Positions 9,561 through 18,489 of a stretch of DNA of 64,000 nt are shown one piece after another. The DNA comes from Minicystis rosea (lineage in GTDB: Bacteria > Myxococcota_A > Polyangia > Polyangiales > Polyangiaceae): positions 11,144,377 to 11,208,376 of the forward strand of contig CP016211.1 in the NCBI GenBank assembly GCA_001931535.1. The letters are read 5' to 3'. The stretch's first letter is position 1; the number at the start of each line of letters is the position of its first letter. The notes under the pieces were generated by a model. That model was not told the origin of the DNA, made no database searches, and worked only from the letters and a program-made list of their open reading frames with translations. Made by a program: the position numbers and the translations under genes.

Positions 9561-9887
9561 ATGCGAGAATCGCTCGAGAAGCCCGGCACTCCGTTGCTCG
9601 CGAGCAGCAGGAGGCCCGTGGTCATCTACATGATGCTCGCGCTGTCGCTCGTGGTCGCCGTCGTGGTGGCGGTTCGCTCCACGATCGGGTTGGGCCTCCT
9701 CGCGCTCCCGACCACGTTTCTGAGCCTGGTGCTCTTGATGATCGCGAGCGCCATGGGCGTGAACGCTTATCGTTGGTACCGAAACCCAGTCTGGCGCACC
9801 TGCAACGCGTGCCGCGCACCGATGCGTTATCGAGACGACTGGACGTGTGGGAAGTGCGGCACGACCATGCCCGTGCCGAGGGCGTAA
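9561..9887 (+). CDS. Small two-helix membrane protein with zinc-ribbon tail
   Basis: 108 residues; the ATG at 9561 is preceded by AGGAGG at a good distance. Two hydrophobic helices (VVIYMMLALSLVVAVVVAV and LLALPTTFLSLVLLMIASAM) are followed by a cytoplasmic or periplasmic tail with two CxxC pairs (CNACRAPMRYRDDWTCGKCG) that would bind one zinc. Such proteins are usually of unknown function. It is divergent from the exported protein at 8902-9444, and their promoters share about 115 bp. Confidence 0.75.
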   Translation: MRESLEKPGTPLLASSRRPVVIYMMLALSLVVAVVVAVRSTIGLGLLALPTTFLSLVLLMIASAMGVNAYRWYRNPVWRTCNACRAPMRYRDDWTCGKCGTTMPVPRA

Positions 9888-9940
9888 GAATGCGCTTCGC
9901 CTGCGACGCGCATCCCATCACATGATATCGCCTCAGCCCC

Positions 9941-9995
9941 TCACCCCGCCGCGCTCTTCCGCTCCAGCGCGTAGAGCTCGCGCACCATCGTCGTG
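9941..9995 (+). repeat. 55-bp direct repeat, copy 1 (orphan 3' end of the 10917-11954 gene)
   Basis: This stretch is nearly identical to 10917-10971, which encodes the last residues and stop of the adjacent minus-strand gene (…REFYALERKSAAG). I see two differences in 55 bp. Copy 1 is not attached to any matching gene body, so it is either the remnant of a lost paralogue or the left boundary of an inserted segment holding the HNH gene pair. Confidence 0.8.
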
Positions 9996-10044
9996 CGGTG
10001 CGCGTCGCGAAGCGCTGTGGATCGATGGCGTTTCGAGCGTCGCC

Positions 10045-10408
10045 TCAGCCCTCTTCGGGAGGATGCCACCCCACGCGGGCCCAGCGTGCCCGCGCGGCGA
10101 CGATGGTCGGGCGGTTCATCCGCAACGCGATCACGGTCGCTCGCCCCGTGGGCGTCGAGCCCTCGACGTGGCTCGCATCGGCGCTCCAGGCGAAATGGTC
10201 ATTCCACCGCTGCGTGCGAGGGTTGAACAATGCGACCTTTTCGCCGGTGACCGTCGAACGTCGTCGGGCCGCCTCGTGAAGTCGGCTGGATGTGATCGTG
10301 AGAGAGCGGGACACCGCTGTTCGATTCGGTCGTCAGACAATAGCGACAGCGGTGCCTATCCTCGGCGGCGATGCGTGCACGGAGCTCGACGGGGAGGTAA
10401 GCCGTCAC
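10045..10408 (-). pseudogene. HNH endonuclease with internal deletion and frameshift
   Basis: From the GTG at 10408 the first frame reads VELRARIAAEDRHRCRYC, then SHDHIQPTSRGGPTTFD, the start of a McrA-type HNH nuclease with its first zinc knuckle CxxC and catalytic DH. Near 10252-10256 it switches frame to TGEKVALFNPRTQRWNDHFAW...GWHPPEEG, the conserved C-terminus of the same family, stopping at 10045. What should lie between, the second CxxC and the last H/N of the motif (about 20-25 residues), is missing. A deletion not divisible by three therefore removed part of the active site. The product cannot be a working nuclease. It lies 15 bp downstream of the 134-residue gene and was presumably co-transcribed with it. 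Confidence 0.85.
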
Positions 10409-10423
10409 GGTGCTCCGCCTCGC

Positions 10424-10828
10424 TCAGGGAGACACGACCGCGTGCCCGCGCCAGCGGAGCAACGCGGCCGCGTGGGCTTTGCGGAGCGTGAAGAGGTCCT
10501 GCTCGTGGCGCAGGTGCTCGAGCTCGATGTGCTCTTCCGGCGTGAGCGTGCCGTTGGCATTGCGGGTGAGGAGATCGTCATGGCGGCTGAGCGCCGCGCC
10601 ATCCATGCGGCTCTTCGCGATTGCCCACAACGCCGCGTCTTCCATCTTGTCGAGCGCGGCTAGATCGACCTGAAACTCGGGCGGGACATCATCCCATGCC
10701 GGCGGGCTCCCGTTGCTCACGGCGCGGAGCACGACGGCTTCGAGCGGTTGCTTGGTGGCCAGCGCCGTGCGTTCCAGCCGATGGTAGAGCGCTTCGGGCA
10801 GCGCGACGGTCACGGTTGCTGTCGCCAT
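10424..10828 (-). CDS. Small protein partnered with the HNH gene (RHH-like N-terminus)
   Basis: 134 residues from the ATG at 10828; GGAGG lies 11 bases upstream. The N-terminus TVALPEALYHRLERTALATK followed by QPLEAVVLRAV resembles a ribbon-helix-helix (CopG-like) strand-helix-helix unit. The rest is helical and acidic, ending LRKAHAAALLRWRGH. From memory, proteins ending in this motif are often encoded just upstream of HNH genes in cyanobacteria and other phyla; this should be checked. Here the partner HNH gene is broken while this frame is intact. DNA-binding autoregulator, antitoxin or HNH accessory protein are all possible. Function not established. Confidence 0.75.
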   Translation of the reverse strand: MATATVTVALPEALYHRLERTALATKQPLEAVVLRAVSNGSPPAWDDVPPEFQVDLAALDKMEDAALWAIAKSRMDGAALSRHDDLLTRNANGTLTPEEHIELEHLRHEQDLFTLRKAHAAALLRWRGHAVVSP

Positions 10829-10916
10829 CTCCGTACGGACCTCCGTGGCTCGTCGAGGGTAGCGGGCCAGACGCGGGACGGCCAGCGCTCGGGCGCTTCT
10901 TCCGCGCCCCGGCCCA

Positions 10917-10971
10917 TCACCCCGCCGCGCTCTTCCGCTCCAGCGCGTAGAACTCGCGCACCATCGTGGTG
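10917..10971 (+). repeat. 55-bp direct repeat, copy 2
   Basis: This copy is the 3' end of the 10917-11954 gene and matches 9941-9995 almost base for base in the same orientation, 976 bp away. The two copies bracket the 134-residue gene and the HNH pseudogene. Confidence 0.8.
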
Positions 10972-11954
10972 AGCCAGCCTGTGACGGCGGGGCCGGTGGC
11001 GATGGTTTTCACGAGGGGCCAAGTTGCCTTCGCGATGGCGTCGAAGTCGGGGATGAACATGACGCCGAGGTCGAGGAGGACTTCGCCGACCGTCTTGTCG
11101 GCGGCGGCGGACAAGCCCTCGGCGATGAGACGTTTGCGTTGGGCTCTCCGGCCGTCGCGATCGAATTCGGCGGCGACGATGTCCATGACGATGTCTTGGC
11201 CGAGGGCGATGGCTTCGGCGTCGGCTTCCTTGGCGACGGCGGCGATCTCCTGCTCCAGCGCCCAGGCGAGCATGTGTTTGCGCAGGGCGATGCCGGAGGG
11301 CTCGGCGGCGTTGGCGGTGATGGAGTCCACCATGCGGCGCAGGCCCTTCTTGGTGAAGCCGGTGAGGAAACGCTGGATTTCGGGCTCCGATCGACGATCG
11401 AGCTCGGCGCGCACGGACTCGAGGCCTTTGGTCATGGCGCCGCCGAAGACGCTCATCTTCTTGAGGAGAGAGGGAATGCCCCACTCGGCGATGAAGGGAT
11501 TCACCTTCTCGGAGAACTCTTTGAGGCCGTCGTGGAGCACGTCGCGCATCACGGTCTGCACGGCCTCTTGATCGGCGAGCTCGCGGAGCGCGCGATCGGG
11601 GAAGGCGGCGGGGTGTGCGAGGAGGGCTTCGATCTTCTTCTTGGTCGCGGCGGGGACGTGATCACCGGCTTTGCCCGGCTCGACGCGGAGCTCGCGCAGG
11701 ACCACGGGGAGGATCGCTTTGCCGAGCGGGCGGGCGGCGCGCTCGACGACCTCCGAGGTGAGCACGGCGTCGAGGGCCGCGGCGGCGGCCTCGGGATCGA
11801 CCAGCGTCTTGACCTTCGCCGAGAGGAGGTCGGCCCACACGGCGGGCAGGTTCTGCCGCCACTCGGCCTCGGCTTCGGCCGAGACGAGCCGGGCCGAGAG
11901 GAAGGCGAGGTGGCGGGCTTCGAGCTCTGCGAGGGCTTCGGGCGAGATCGACAT
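10917..11954 (-). CDS. Uncharacterised helical protein
   Basis: 345 residues from the ATG at 11954; a TTG at 11990, five bases after the preceding stop, would add 12 residues. No signal peptide or membrane helix is seen until an amphipathic C-terminal stretch (LLDLGVMFIPDFDAIAKATW). The composition is Ala/Leu/Glu rich, suggesting an all-helical cytoplasmic protein. I do not recognise the family. It follows the large hydrolase lipoprotein gene on the same strand with a 40-bp gap (4 bp if the TTG is used), so the two may be co-transcribed. Its last 13 codons are duplicated as the direct repeat at 9941. Confidence 0.75.
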   Translation of the reverse strand: MSISPEALAELEARHLAFLSARLVSAEAEAEWRQNLPAVWADLLSAKVKTLVDPEAAAAALDAVLTSEVVERAARPLGKAILPVVLRELRVEPGKAGDHVPAATKKKIEALLAHPAAFPDRALRELADQEAVQTVMRDVLHDGLKEFSEKVNPFIAEWGIPSLLKKMSVFGGAMTKGLESVRAELDRRSEPEIQRFLTGFTKKGLRRMVDSITANAAEPSGIALRKHMLAWALEQEIAAVAKEADAEAIALGQDIVMDIVAAEFDRDGRRAQRKRLIAEGLSAAADKTVGEVLLDLGVMFIPDFDAIAKATWPLVKTIATGPAVTGWLTTMVREFYALERKSAAG

Positions 11955-11994
11955 CGGGCCGGTTTTGGCCGGCCCGCGCGGGGTCGTCAATCGG

Positions 11995-14900
11995 TCACTG
12001 CAAGTAGTCGCACGTGGCCGCGTCCTGGAGGCAGCGGTGCGTGTTGGGGTGCGAGAGGTAATAGAGATCGGCGCCGTTCGTCATGAAGAAGCGGGCGGTC
12101 AGGTTGGTGAGGTACGTGCCGTGATCGAAGCTCTGGCACGGCTCGCCGTTGACGAACGTGTGCACGCCCTGCGGCACGATGTAAGCGTCGAGCAGCGCGG
12201 TGAGCGGCTTGCCGCTCGGGGTCCAGTTGAGGTCTTTGCCAAAGGGCTTGCCGAGGACGCGCGGCGCCCACACGTCACCGATGGTCGAAGGCGTGGCGGC
12301 CTGCGTGAAGCGCGCGAGGCGCAGGGGGACGCGCGCGTTCTTCTCGAAATAGCGGAGGAGGCCTTCGTCGAGATCGTCGACGTCGTAGAGGGCCTCGTCG
12401 CACTTCTGCTGGCCGAGGGCATTGGGCACGCAGCGGTCGAGCGCCTCGTCGCAATGGGTGTCGTAATAGCAGCTCTTCCCCTGGCTCTTGCAGCCGGTCG
12501 GGAAGCATTGGAGCTCGGCGCCGTCGGCGGTGGAGAAGGTGGCGTCCGCGTCTTTGGCATTCTGGCTCGTGGCGCAGCCGGCCTCGGCCGGGGTGCGCGC
12601 CAGCGCGGCGATGCCTTCGATGACGTGGTTGTTGATGAGCACCTGATTCGGTGTCCGCTCGTCGAGCGCGGCGAAGAGCGCGTCCGGCGTCGCGTAATCG
12701 GCGTACTCGGGATAACGGGCCACTTGATCGGGGCGCATGAACGGCAACGCGCCCGTGGCCCGCGCGAAGGCGATGCCCGAGTTGAGCGGCACGTTCATGT
12801 CACCGATGGTGTTGAGCGTGAGCACGGCGTGCGGCGCGATCTTCTTCCCCGAGGGATCCGTCATCGGCTTGATCGAGTAGTAGGGGGCGAAGCTCACGGG
12901 ATCGCCGGGATCGAGCGCCATTTGCGCGAGCTGGAGGAAGCGGCGCAGGGCCGGGGTCTGGCGGATCTCGCCGAAGCCCTCGGCCGGGGCCACGAGCGCG
13001 CCGCCTTCGGGGTAATAACGACCTTGGAAGCGACCGCACGAGTCGGCGTCGCAGGAGTCGCTCATCACCTCGTTGGTGGTGCCGGTCGGATAAGGCCCCT
13101 TGCCATAGGCGGTCACCGTGACCTTGGGCTTCGTGTCGCCGGTGAAGGTCGGGACGCAGGAGGCGTAGCTCTCGACCTGATCGCGGCCCGTGAAGAAATC
13201 GATCCGCACCTTGTCGCCGAGCGACGTGGGCAGCCCGATGCGCACGCGGCCCGCGTCGTTCACGGACGCGCACTTCACTTCGTTGTTGGTGAGGTTGTTG
13301 ACGATGACCGTGGTGTTCGCGAGATCGTCTTTGGCATGGCAGCCGATCTCGAGCTCTCCGGTGTCGTTGAGATCGGGCATCACCCAGCGGAGCGAGAGCT
13401 GGCTCGGGTCGCAGACGGTGCAGCGATCGTGCTCCGTCGAGGACTCGGTGCATTCTTGTCGCTCGCCCGCAGGAATGGTGACGAGGAGCGGGCCCCAGAT
13501 GCGGAGGAGCACGGCCTCGACGACCCCGCCTTGGAACGAGCGGACCCCGATGTCGGTGAGCCCGCCGCCGCCGGAGCCGGGGACGGCCGTGGTCACGAAG
13601 GCATCGACGGCGCCGTGGATGCCGGAGAGGATGCCGCCCAGCGACTCGCCCCACGTGCCATAGGTGGCATTGGGGCCGCCCAGATCGGGGACGCCGTTGC
13701 CGTCGAAATCACCGGCGATGTTGGCTTTGCCGTCGCCGTCGAGATCGCAGGTTTTGTCGGCGGGCTTGGTCCAGCCGGTGGCGTCGCTGCGGCAGAACAT
13801 GCGGCCTTGGTCGGTGCCGAAGGCGCGGAGGATGCGCACGAGCTGGATGTGATCGAGCACCGATTGGCGCACGCCGTCGCGCGTGTGAAAGAGGTAGCTC
13901 GACCAGAAATCACCGCCTGAATCGGGGACGCCGTCTTCGTTGAGATCGCGCGCGCGGCTCTGCACGATGGCGTCGAAGAACGGCCCCACGCACGCCTGCC
14001 CGAGCAGGGTCTTGGCGATGTTCTGCGTGAGCGCGTCGTCGATGACGAAGCCGTGGCCCATGGCGTTGATGCCCACGGTCGCGATCCCGTGTTGCGCCAT
14101 GTTGCCCGAGTAAAAGAGCATCTCGGCGAAGTTGCCGGTGTAGCCGTGCCCGTAGATGTTCACGTTGAACGGCTGCTTGTGCTCCGCGGTCTCCTTGGGG
14201 ACGACCATCCACACCTGGACGGTGTCCTCCGTCTCCTCGCCTTCACCCGTCTGGTAATTGAGGTTGAAGGAGGCATTGGGATCCGTGCCCTTGGGCCCGC
14301 CTTCGAGGAGAAAGGGCGCCTTGTAGGTGCCCACGAGCATGTGATCGACGTTCTCGAACGCCTTTAGGAGAAGCTCGGATCCAGGCCCGGATTCGAGCCC
14401 GAAGCCCTGGGTCAAGAGCACCTTCATCTGCTCGCGGATGTCGGCGTATTTGATGACGAAGAGGTTGCCTTGCTTCTCGGGGCAGTGCGCCTTCACGCCG
14501 TCGGCGCTCGTCTTCCAATCGGGAGGATCGGTGTTGTCCCCGGTGGTGACGCCGGCCACGAGGCCCACCGCGCGCGAGAGCTCGAGCTCGGGCGGATACT
14601 GCTTGGCCCAACGGGCGAAGGGGCCTTGTCCATAAAGGCCGTCACGGAGGAGCTTGAGATCGGAGACCGTGGGCTGGGTGGTGAAGCTCCACGTGAAGGC
14701 CACGTGATCGAGGCCGGTGCCCGCGATGTCGCCGAAATAAGCGGCCTTCTTCTTGTCGTTGACGATGTCTTGGACCCGCCGCGCGGTCGGCTCCTGCGAC
14801 ACGTGATAGACGTAGTCGAACGGTGATTTGACGGCGTTGCCCCGGCCGTCGCGCACGCGATCGGTGACCACCACCGCATAGCGGGTCATCTCGTCGAGCG

Positions 14901-15744
14901 GGAGGACGGGCCGCAGAATCAGGGTGTCGGTCTCGCGCTCGTACCAGGTGAGGAGGTGATCGGTGATGCACCGATCGCGCACGCGGCGCCGGTCGAGGCA
15001 ATCCGACGTGCCGTAATCGGGGTTGCTCGCGTCGTCGCAGACGGGGTCCTTCGCCGGGCAGGCCGAAGGATCGTCGAGGTTCGGCTGGTCGAGGGTGCCG
15101 TCGAAATCGGTGTCGTCCGCGGGGCGGAAGGTGGCTTTGGTGATGGCGCCGCCCTTGGTCTCGTCGACGGTCTCGAAGAGCAGGTTGCGCTCGGTGATGC
15201 GGGTGTCGTTGGCCCAGTAGCTGTCGAGCTTCTTCAGCGTGTAATCGAAATTGCCGGCGCCGAGATCGAGGGGCACGGGGACGCCGGTCGTGAGGTTCAC
15301 CAGATAGACGGCGTCGTCGGCGAACTCGTAATCGTCGCCGCGGTGGCGGGTCACGATGTTGGCGAGATCGAGCGCGGTGCCCTGGTAATCCGCGTAACCG
15401 GCGTCGTCGCGATCGACGTCGAAGCCGACCGTGATGGGCGCGAACGTCCCCCAGCCTTCCATGCGGGAGAAGCGATCGCGCGCCTGCCTCTCGATGGCCG
15501 TGGGCGCGACGAGGCTCGCGTTGACGCGGAGGCCGGTGCGGCTCGTGGGATCGGGCCACGTGGCGGTGTCGTTGGGCAGGGGAATGTCGGGCAGCGGCTG
15601 GTGCGCGAGATCGAAGCGCACGACGGCGCCCGGGCCCGAAGGCGTGCGGCGCAGGCCCGGCGTGGCCTGATCCATCACGCACGAAGACGCGGCGACGGCG
15701 ATCGTGACGAAGGCGAGCGCAGGTCGAAAGAAGCGAGACGGCAT
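11995..15744 (-). CDS. Very large outer-membrane lipoprotein with alpha/beta-hydrolase domain
   Basis: About 1249 residues. The ATG at 15744 gives a clean lipoprotein signal (RFFRPALAFVTIAVAASSC); a GTG at 15777 would add eleven residues. The N-terminal third resembles an Ig-like or beta-sandwich lipoprotein domain (PDIPLPNDTATWPDPTSRTG). The middle holds a hydrolase core: NIYGHGYTGNF, GHGFVIDDALTQN, and the nucleophile elbow GTWGESLGG. Calcium-type Asp repeats (DLDGDGKANIAGDFDGNGVPD) and several Cys pairs follow. The likely role is surface ester or peptide hydrolysis by a predatory or saprophytic cell. It is single-copy here, and its 3' neighbour is the helical protein gene. Substrate unknown. 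Confidence 0.85.
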   Translation of the reverse strand: MPSRFFRPALAFVTIAVAASSCVMDQATPGLRRTPSGPGAVVRFDLAHQPLPDIPLPNDTATWPDPTSRTGLRVNASLVAPTAIERQARDRFSRMEGWGTFAPITVGFDVDRDDAGYADYQGTALDLANIVTRHRGDDYEFADDAVYLVNLTTGVPVPLDLGAGNFDYTLKKLDSYWANDTRITERNLLFETVDETKGGAITKATFRPADDTDFDGTLDQPNLDDPSACPAKDPVCDDASNPDYGTSDCLDRRRVRDRCITDHLLTWYERETDTLILRPVLPLDEMTRYAVVVTDRVRDGRGNAVKSPFDYVYHVSQEPTARRVQDIVNDKKKAAYFGDIAGTGLDHVAFTWSFTTQPTVSDLKLLRDGLYGQGPFARWAKQYPPELELSRAVGLVAGVTTGDNTDPPDWKTSADGVKAHCPEKQGNLFVIKYADIREQMKVLLTQGFGLESGPGSELLLKAFENVDHMLVGTYKAPFLLEGGPKGTDPNASFNLNYQTGEGEETEDTVQVWMVVPKETAEHKQPFNVNIYGHGYTGNFAEMLFYSGNMAQHGIATVGINAMGHGFVIDDALTQNIAKTLLGQACVGPFFDAIVQSRARDLNEDGVPDSGGDFWSSYLFHTRDGVRQSVLDHIQLVRILRAFGTDQGRMFCRSDATGWTKPADKTCDLDGDGKANIAGDFDGNGVPDLGGPNATYGTWGESLGGILSGIHGAVDAFVTTAVPGSGGGGLTDIGVRSFQGGVVEAVLLRIWGPLLVTIPAGERQECTESSTEHDRCTVCDPSQLSLRWVMPDLNDTGELEIGCHAKDDLANTTVIVNNLTNNEVKCASVNDAGRVRIGLPTSLGDKVRIDFFTGRDQVESYASCVPTFTGDTKPKVTVTAYGKGPYPTGTTNEVMSDSCDADSCGRFQGRYYPEGGALVAPAEGFGEIRQTPALRRFLQLAQMALDPGDPVSFAPYYSIKPMTDPSGKKIAPHAVLTLNTIGDMNVPLNSGIAFARATGALPFMRPDQVARYPEYADYATPDALFAALDERTPNQVLINNHVIEGIAALARTPAEAGCATSQNAKDADATFSTADGAELQCFPTGCKSQGKSCYYDTHCDEALDRCVPNALGQQKCDEALYDVDDLDEGLLRYFEKNARVPLRLARFTQAATPSTIGDVWAPRVLGKPFGKDLNWTPSGKPLTALLDAYIVPQGVHTFVNGEPCQSFDHGTYLTNLTARFFMTNGADLYYLSHPNTHRCLQDAATCDYLQ

Positions 15745-15948
15745 GGGATTCGGCGGCAGGGTAACTGGGTTCTCCACCGCGTGGTATCGCGGCTCTCCCA
15801 GGCCTGAACATTCGTCGCGGTCGGTGCGCTTGTCGCGTCGCGGGTGACGAGGCGGTCAAGCTTTCGCGCGTCTGCGACACATGAGTGCAACGAATTACAA
15901 GTGCGTGACAACTCGGGCGCGGACGGATGTTACGCGTTGCCCAACCGA

Positions 15949-17517
15949 ATGCTGCACGCCCTCCTCTGCGCTCTCTACTTCGGCGTCCTCCTGGGCCTCT
16001 CCGCGTACGGCCTCCACCGACTGCACCTGGTCTTCCTGTGTCGGAAGCACCGGAAGCAGATCGTGTCGGCGCAGGAGTGCCCGACGCTCAGCGACGACGA
16101 GCTGCCGGTGGTCACCATCCAGCTCCCGCTCTTCAACGAGTCGACGGTCGCCGCGCGCCTCCTCGATGCGGTCGCGGAGATGGATTACCCCCGCGAGAAG
16201 CTCGAGATTCAGGTGCTCGACGACTCGACCGACGAGACCAAGCTCATGGTCCGCGCGCACGTCGAGCGCCTCCGCGAGCGCGGCGTCGACGCCGTGTACA
16301 TCCACCGCGTCGATCGCACCGGCTACAAGGCCGGCGCCCTCGACAACGGCCTCAAGGTGGCGAAGGGCGCGCTGATCGCGGTCTTCGACGCGGACTTCAT
16401 CCCGCCGAGCCAGTTCCTCCGCTCGATCGTCGGCCACTTCAACGATCCGAAGATCGGCATGGTTCAGACGCGCTGGGGCCACATCAACCGCGAGCACTCG
16501 ATCCTCACGCAGGTGCAGGCGCTCATGCTCGACGGTCACCACCTCGTGGAGAACCGGGCGCGCTTCGGCGCGGGCCTGCTCTTCAACTTCTCGGGCACCG
16601 GCGGCATCTGGCGGCGCGAGGCCATCCACGCGGCGGGCGGCTGGGAGCACGACACGCTCACCGAGGATCTCGATCTCTCGTACCGCGCGCAGCTCGCGGG
16701 TTGGAAGTTCATCTACCGGCAGGACGTGGTCTCGCCGTCGGAGCTGCCCGAGGATCTCTCGGCCGTCCGCGCGCAGCAGTACCGCTGGGCCAAGGGCACC
16801 GTGCAGACGGCGCGCAAGCTGATGAAGCGCGTGCTCTCCTCGGAGCTCTCGTTCCACCAGCGCGTCGAGGCGTTCTTCCACATGACGCCGCACTTCGCGT
16901 ACCCGCTCCTCGTGCTGCTCAGCGTGATGCTGCTCCCGGCGCTGGTGCTCATGCCCGCGACCAACGCGCTGGCGATGATCATCGTCGACATGCCGCTCTG
17001 CACCGCGACCACGGGCTCGCTGCTCGCGTTCTACATGGTCGCCGAGTCGGCGCAGGGCCGCTCGCGCATCGGCGCGCTGAAGCGTCTGCCCATGATCATC
17101 GCGCTCGGCACCGGCCTCGCGCCGCACCTCTCGAAGGCGGTGCTCGAGGGCTGGCAGCAGATGGCCGGCGAGTTCGTGCGCACGCCGAAGCACGGCGTGA
17201 AGAAGGGCCGCTACATGGCGCGCGCCGATCTGCCAATGCTCGAGATCGGCCTCGCGCTCCTCTCCTTCGCGTCGACGGTGGCCTCGATCGAGACGGGGCA
17301 CTACTTCGCCACCCCGTTCGCCATGCTCTTCACGATCGGCTACGGCTACGTCTCGATCATGCTCGCCCGCGAGCAGGTCGCGCGCCGTCAGGCGGTCGCG
17401 GCGGCCCCCGCGCTCGACATGGTCGGGCCGGCGACCGTCAGCGAGCCTCCGCCGTCCTCCGGCGAGCAGTGGGTCGGGAGCCCCGAGGCTTCCGTCTCTG
17501 CCGACATGGTGGCGTGA
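15949..17517 (+). CDS. Processive-type family 2 glycosyltransferase (BcsA/CslA-like)
   Basis: 522 residues from the ATG at 15949; upstream in-frame sequence lacks family features. An N-terminal helix is followed by the GT-A core with DDSTDE (91-96), DAD (147-149), TED (238-240) and QQYRW (276-280), the D,D,D,Q(Q/R)xRW pattern of processive beta-glycan synthases. Four C-terminal helices follow. The closest recognisable style is the CslA/mannan-synthase-like group. It should polymerise and extrude a beta-linked polysaccharide from UDP- or GDP-sugars at the inner membrane. No partner (BcsB, AlgX type) is adjacent. Its TGA stop (17515-17517) begins a degenerate family A repeat. Confidence 0.88.
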   Translation: MLHALLCALYFGVLLGLSAYGLHRLHLVFLCRKHRKQIVSAQECPTLSDDELPVVTIQLPLFNESTVAARLLDAVAEMDYPREKLEIQVLDDSTDETKLMVRAHVERLRERGVDAVYIHRVDRTGYKAGALDNGLKVAKGALIAVFDADFIPPSQFLRSIVGHFNDPKIGMVQTRWGHINREHSILTQVQALMLDGHHLVENRARFGAGLLFNFSGTGGIWRREAIHAAGGWEHDTLTEDLDLSYRAQLAGWKFIYRQDVVSPSELPEDLSAVRAQQYRWAKGTVQTARKLMKRVLSSELSFHQRVEAFFHMTPHFAYPLLVLLSVMLLPALVLMPATNALAMIIVDMPLCTATTGSLLAFYMVAESAQGRSRIGALKRLPMIIALGTGLAPHLSKAVLEGWQQMAGEFVRTPKHGVKKGRYMARADLPMLEIGLALLSFASTVASIETGHYFATPFAMLFTIGYGYVSIMLAREQVARRQAVAAAPALDMVGPATVSEPPPSSGEQWVGSPEASVSADMVA

Positions 17518-17550
17518 TCCTGTTGGGGCCGCGCCGGCCCCAACCCGCCT
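17515..17550 (+). repeat. Degenerate family A repeat on the stop codon of the glycosyltransferase
   Basis: TGATCCTGTTGGGGCCG follows the stop codon in the same register as the other copies, then the arm CGGCCCCAA completes a 9-bp stem with a 3-nt loop. The second hairpin of the unit is not recognisable. Placement directly on the stop suggests a terminator. The rest of the gap up to ihfA (17551-17770) holds no gene I can support, only presumed promoter sequence. Confidence 0.7.
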
Positions 17551-17770
17551 CCGAGGTCCGCTCCGTCGGCGAGCGGACCATGAAAACCCGCTTCCCACCC
17601 TCGAAATCCCGCTCCCTCGCAAACTGCATGTCCGCCCATGAATGAAGGGCGGTCACCCGAGCCACCATGTCTCGGGTGTGTGCGGATTGGCATCCGGGTT
17701 GCGCCGATTGGTTCCCCTGGATCTTCCCCACCCAGCCTTTTATTCTCGGGTCTCGTACGGGGATGGGACC

Positions 17771-18073
17771 ATGACCAAGGCCGAAATCGTAGCAGCCGTG
17801 TACACCCGGCTCGGGGGCTTCTCGAAGAAGGAGTCTGCCGACCTCGTGGACCTCGTTTTCGAGACCATGAAGGAGACGCTCGGTCGCGGAGAAAAAATCA
17901 AGATCTCTGGTTTCGGCAACTTCGTGCTACGCGACAAGCGCAAGCGACAAGGCCGCAACCCCCAGACGGGCGATCCGATCATCATCACCGAGCGACGCGT
18001 GCTCAATTTCAAAGCCAGCCAGATCCTGAAACACGCGCTGAACCCGCGGGTCCACGAGGCCGCGGAGGAGTAG
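17771..18073 (+). CDS. ihfA: Integration host factor alpha subunit
   Basis: 100 residues from the ATG at 17771. TKAEIVAAVYTRLGGFSKKE, the KISGFGNFVLRDKRKRQGRNP arm and the TERRVLNFKASQILK end are the IHF/HU fold; RNPQTGDPIIIT matches the DNA-bending beta-arm of IHF-alpha rather than HU. It bends DNA as a heterodimer with IHF-beta, which is not in this window. The stop is four bases before the TTG of a MerR-family gene, the usual ihfA-merR arrangement, so both are probably one transcript. The long upstream region (to 17518) would hold its promoter. Confidence 0.95.
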   Translation: MTKAEIVAAVYTRLGGFSKKESADLVDLVFETMKETLGRGEKIKISGFGNFVLRDKRKRQGRNPQTGDPIIITERRVLNFKASQILKHALNPRVHEAAEE

Positions 18074-18077
18074 CGCG

Positions 18078-18488
18078 TTGTCGGTCCGCCGCGAGCTCCC
18101 GGCGAAGCTGTACTTCCGGATCGGCGAGGTGGCCGGCATCGTCGGGGTCGAGCCCCACGTGCTGCGCTACTGGGAGACGGAGTTCCGCTCGATCAAGCCG
18201 CAGAAGTCGGCCAAGGGCCAGCGTATCTACTCGCGCCGCGACGTGGAGACGCTGCTCAAGGTCCGCGACCTTCTGTACGCCCACAAGTTCACCATCGCGG
18301 GCGCGAAGAAGAAGCTGCGCGAAGGCGGCATCGAGCCGCCGCCCGCCGACGAAGGGGTGAGCAGCGCCGAGGCCCAGCGTCTCCGCGACGCGCTGCTCAC
18401 CATTCGCGGGGAGCTGCTCACGCTGCTCGAGGATCTCGATCACGGCCAGAAGCCCGGGGTCGGAGCCGTCGGTCCCGATCGCCGCTGA
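18078..18488 (+). CDS. MerR-family transcriptional regulator
   Basis: 136 residues from a TTG at 18078, four bases after ihfA. The winged helix-turn-helix (FRIGEVAGIVGVEPHVLRYW, then ETEFRSIKPQKSAKGQRIYS) spans residues 12-50, and the coil KKKLREGGIEPP follows. The protein has no metal or drug-binding C-terminal domain, as is usual for the conserved MerR neighbour of ihfA. Its target is unknown. The downstream gene starts with a GTG one base after this stop, so three genes may be co-transcribed. Confidence 0.9.
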   Translation: MSVRRELPAKLYFRIGEVAGIVGVEPHVLRYWETEFRSIKPQKSAKGQRIYSRRDVETLLKVRDLLYAHKFTIAGAKKKLREGGIEPPPADEGVSSAEAQRLRDALLTIRGELLTLLEDLDHGQKPGVGAVGPDRR

Positions 18489-18489
18489 C

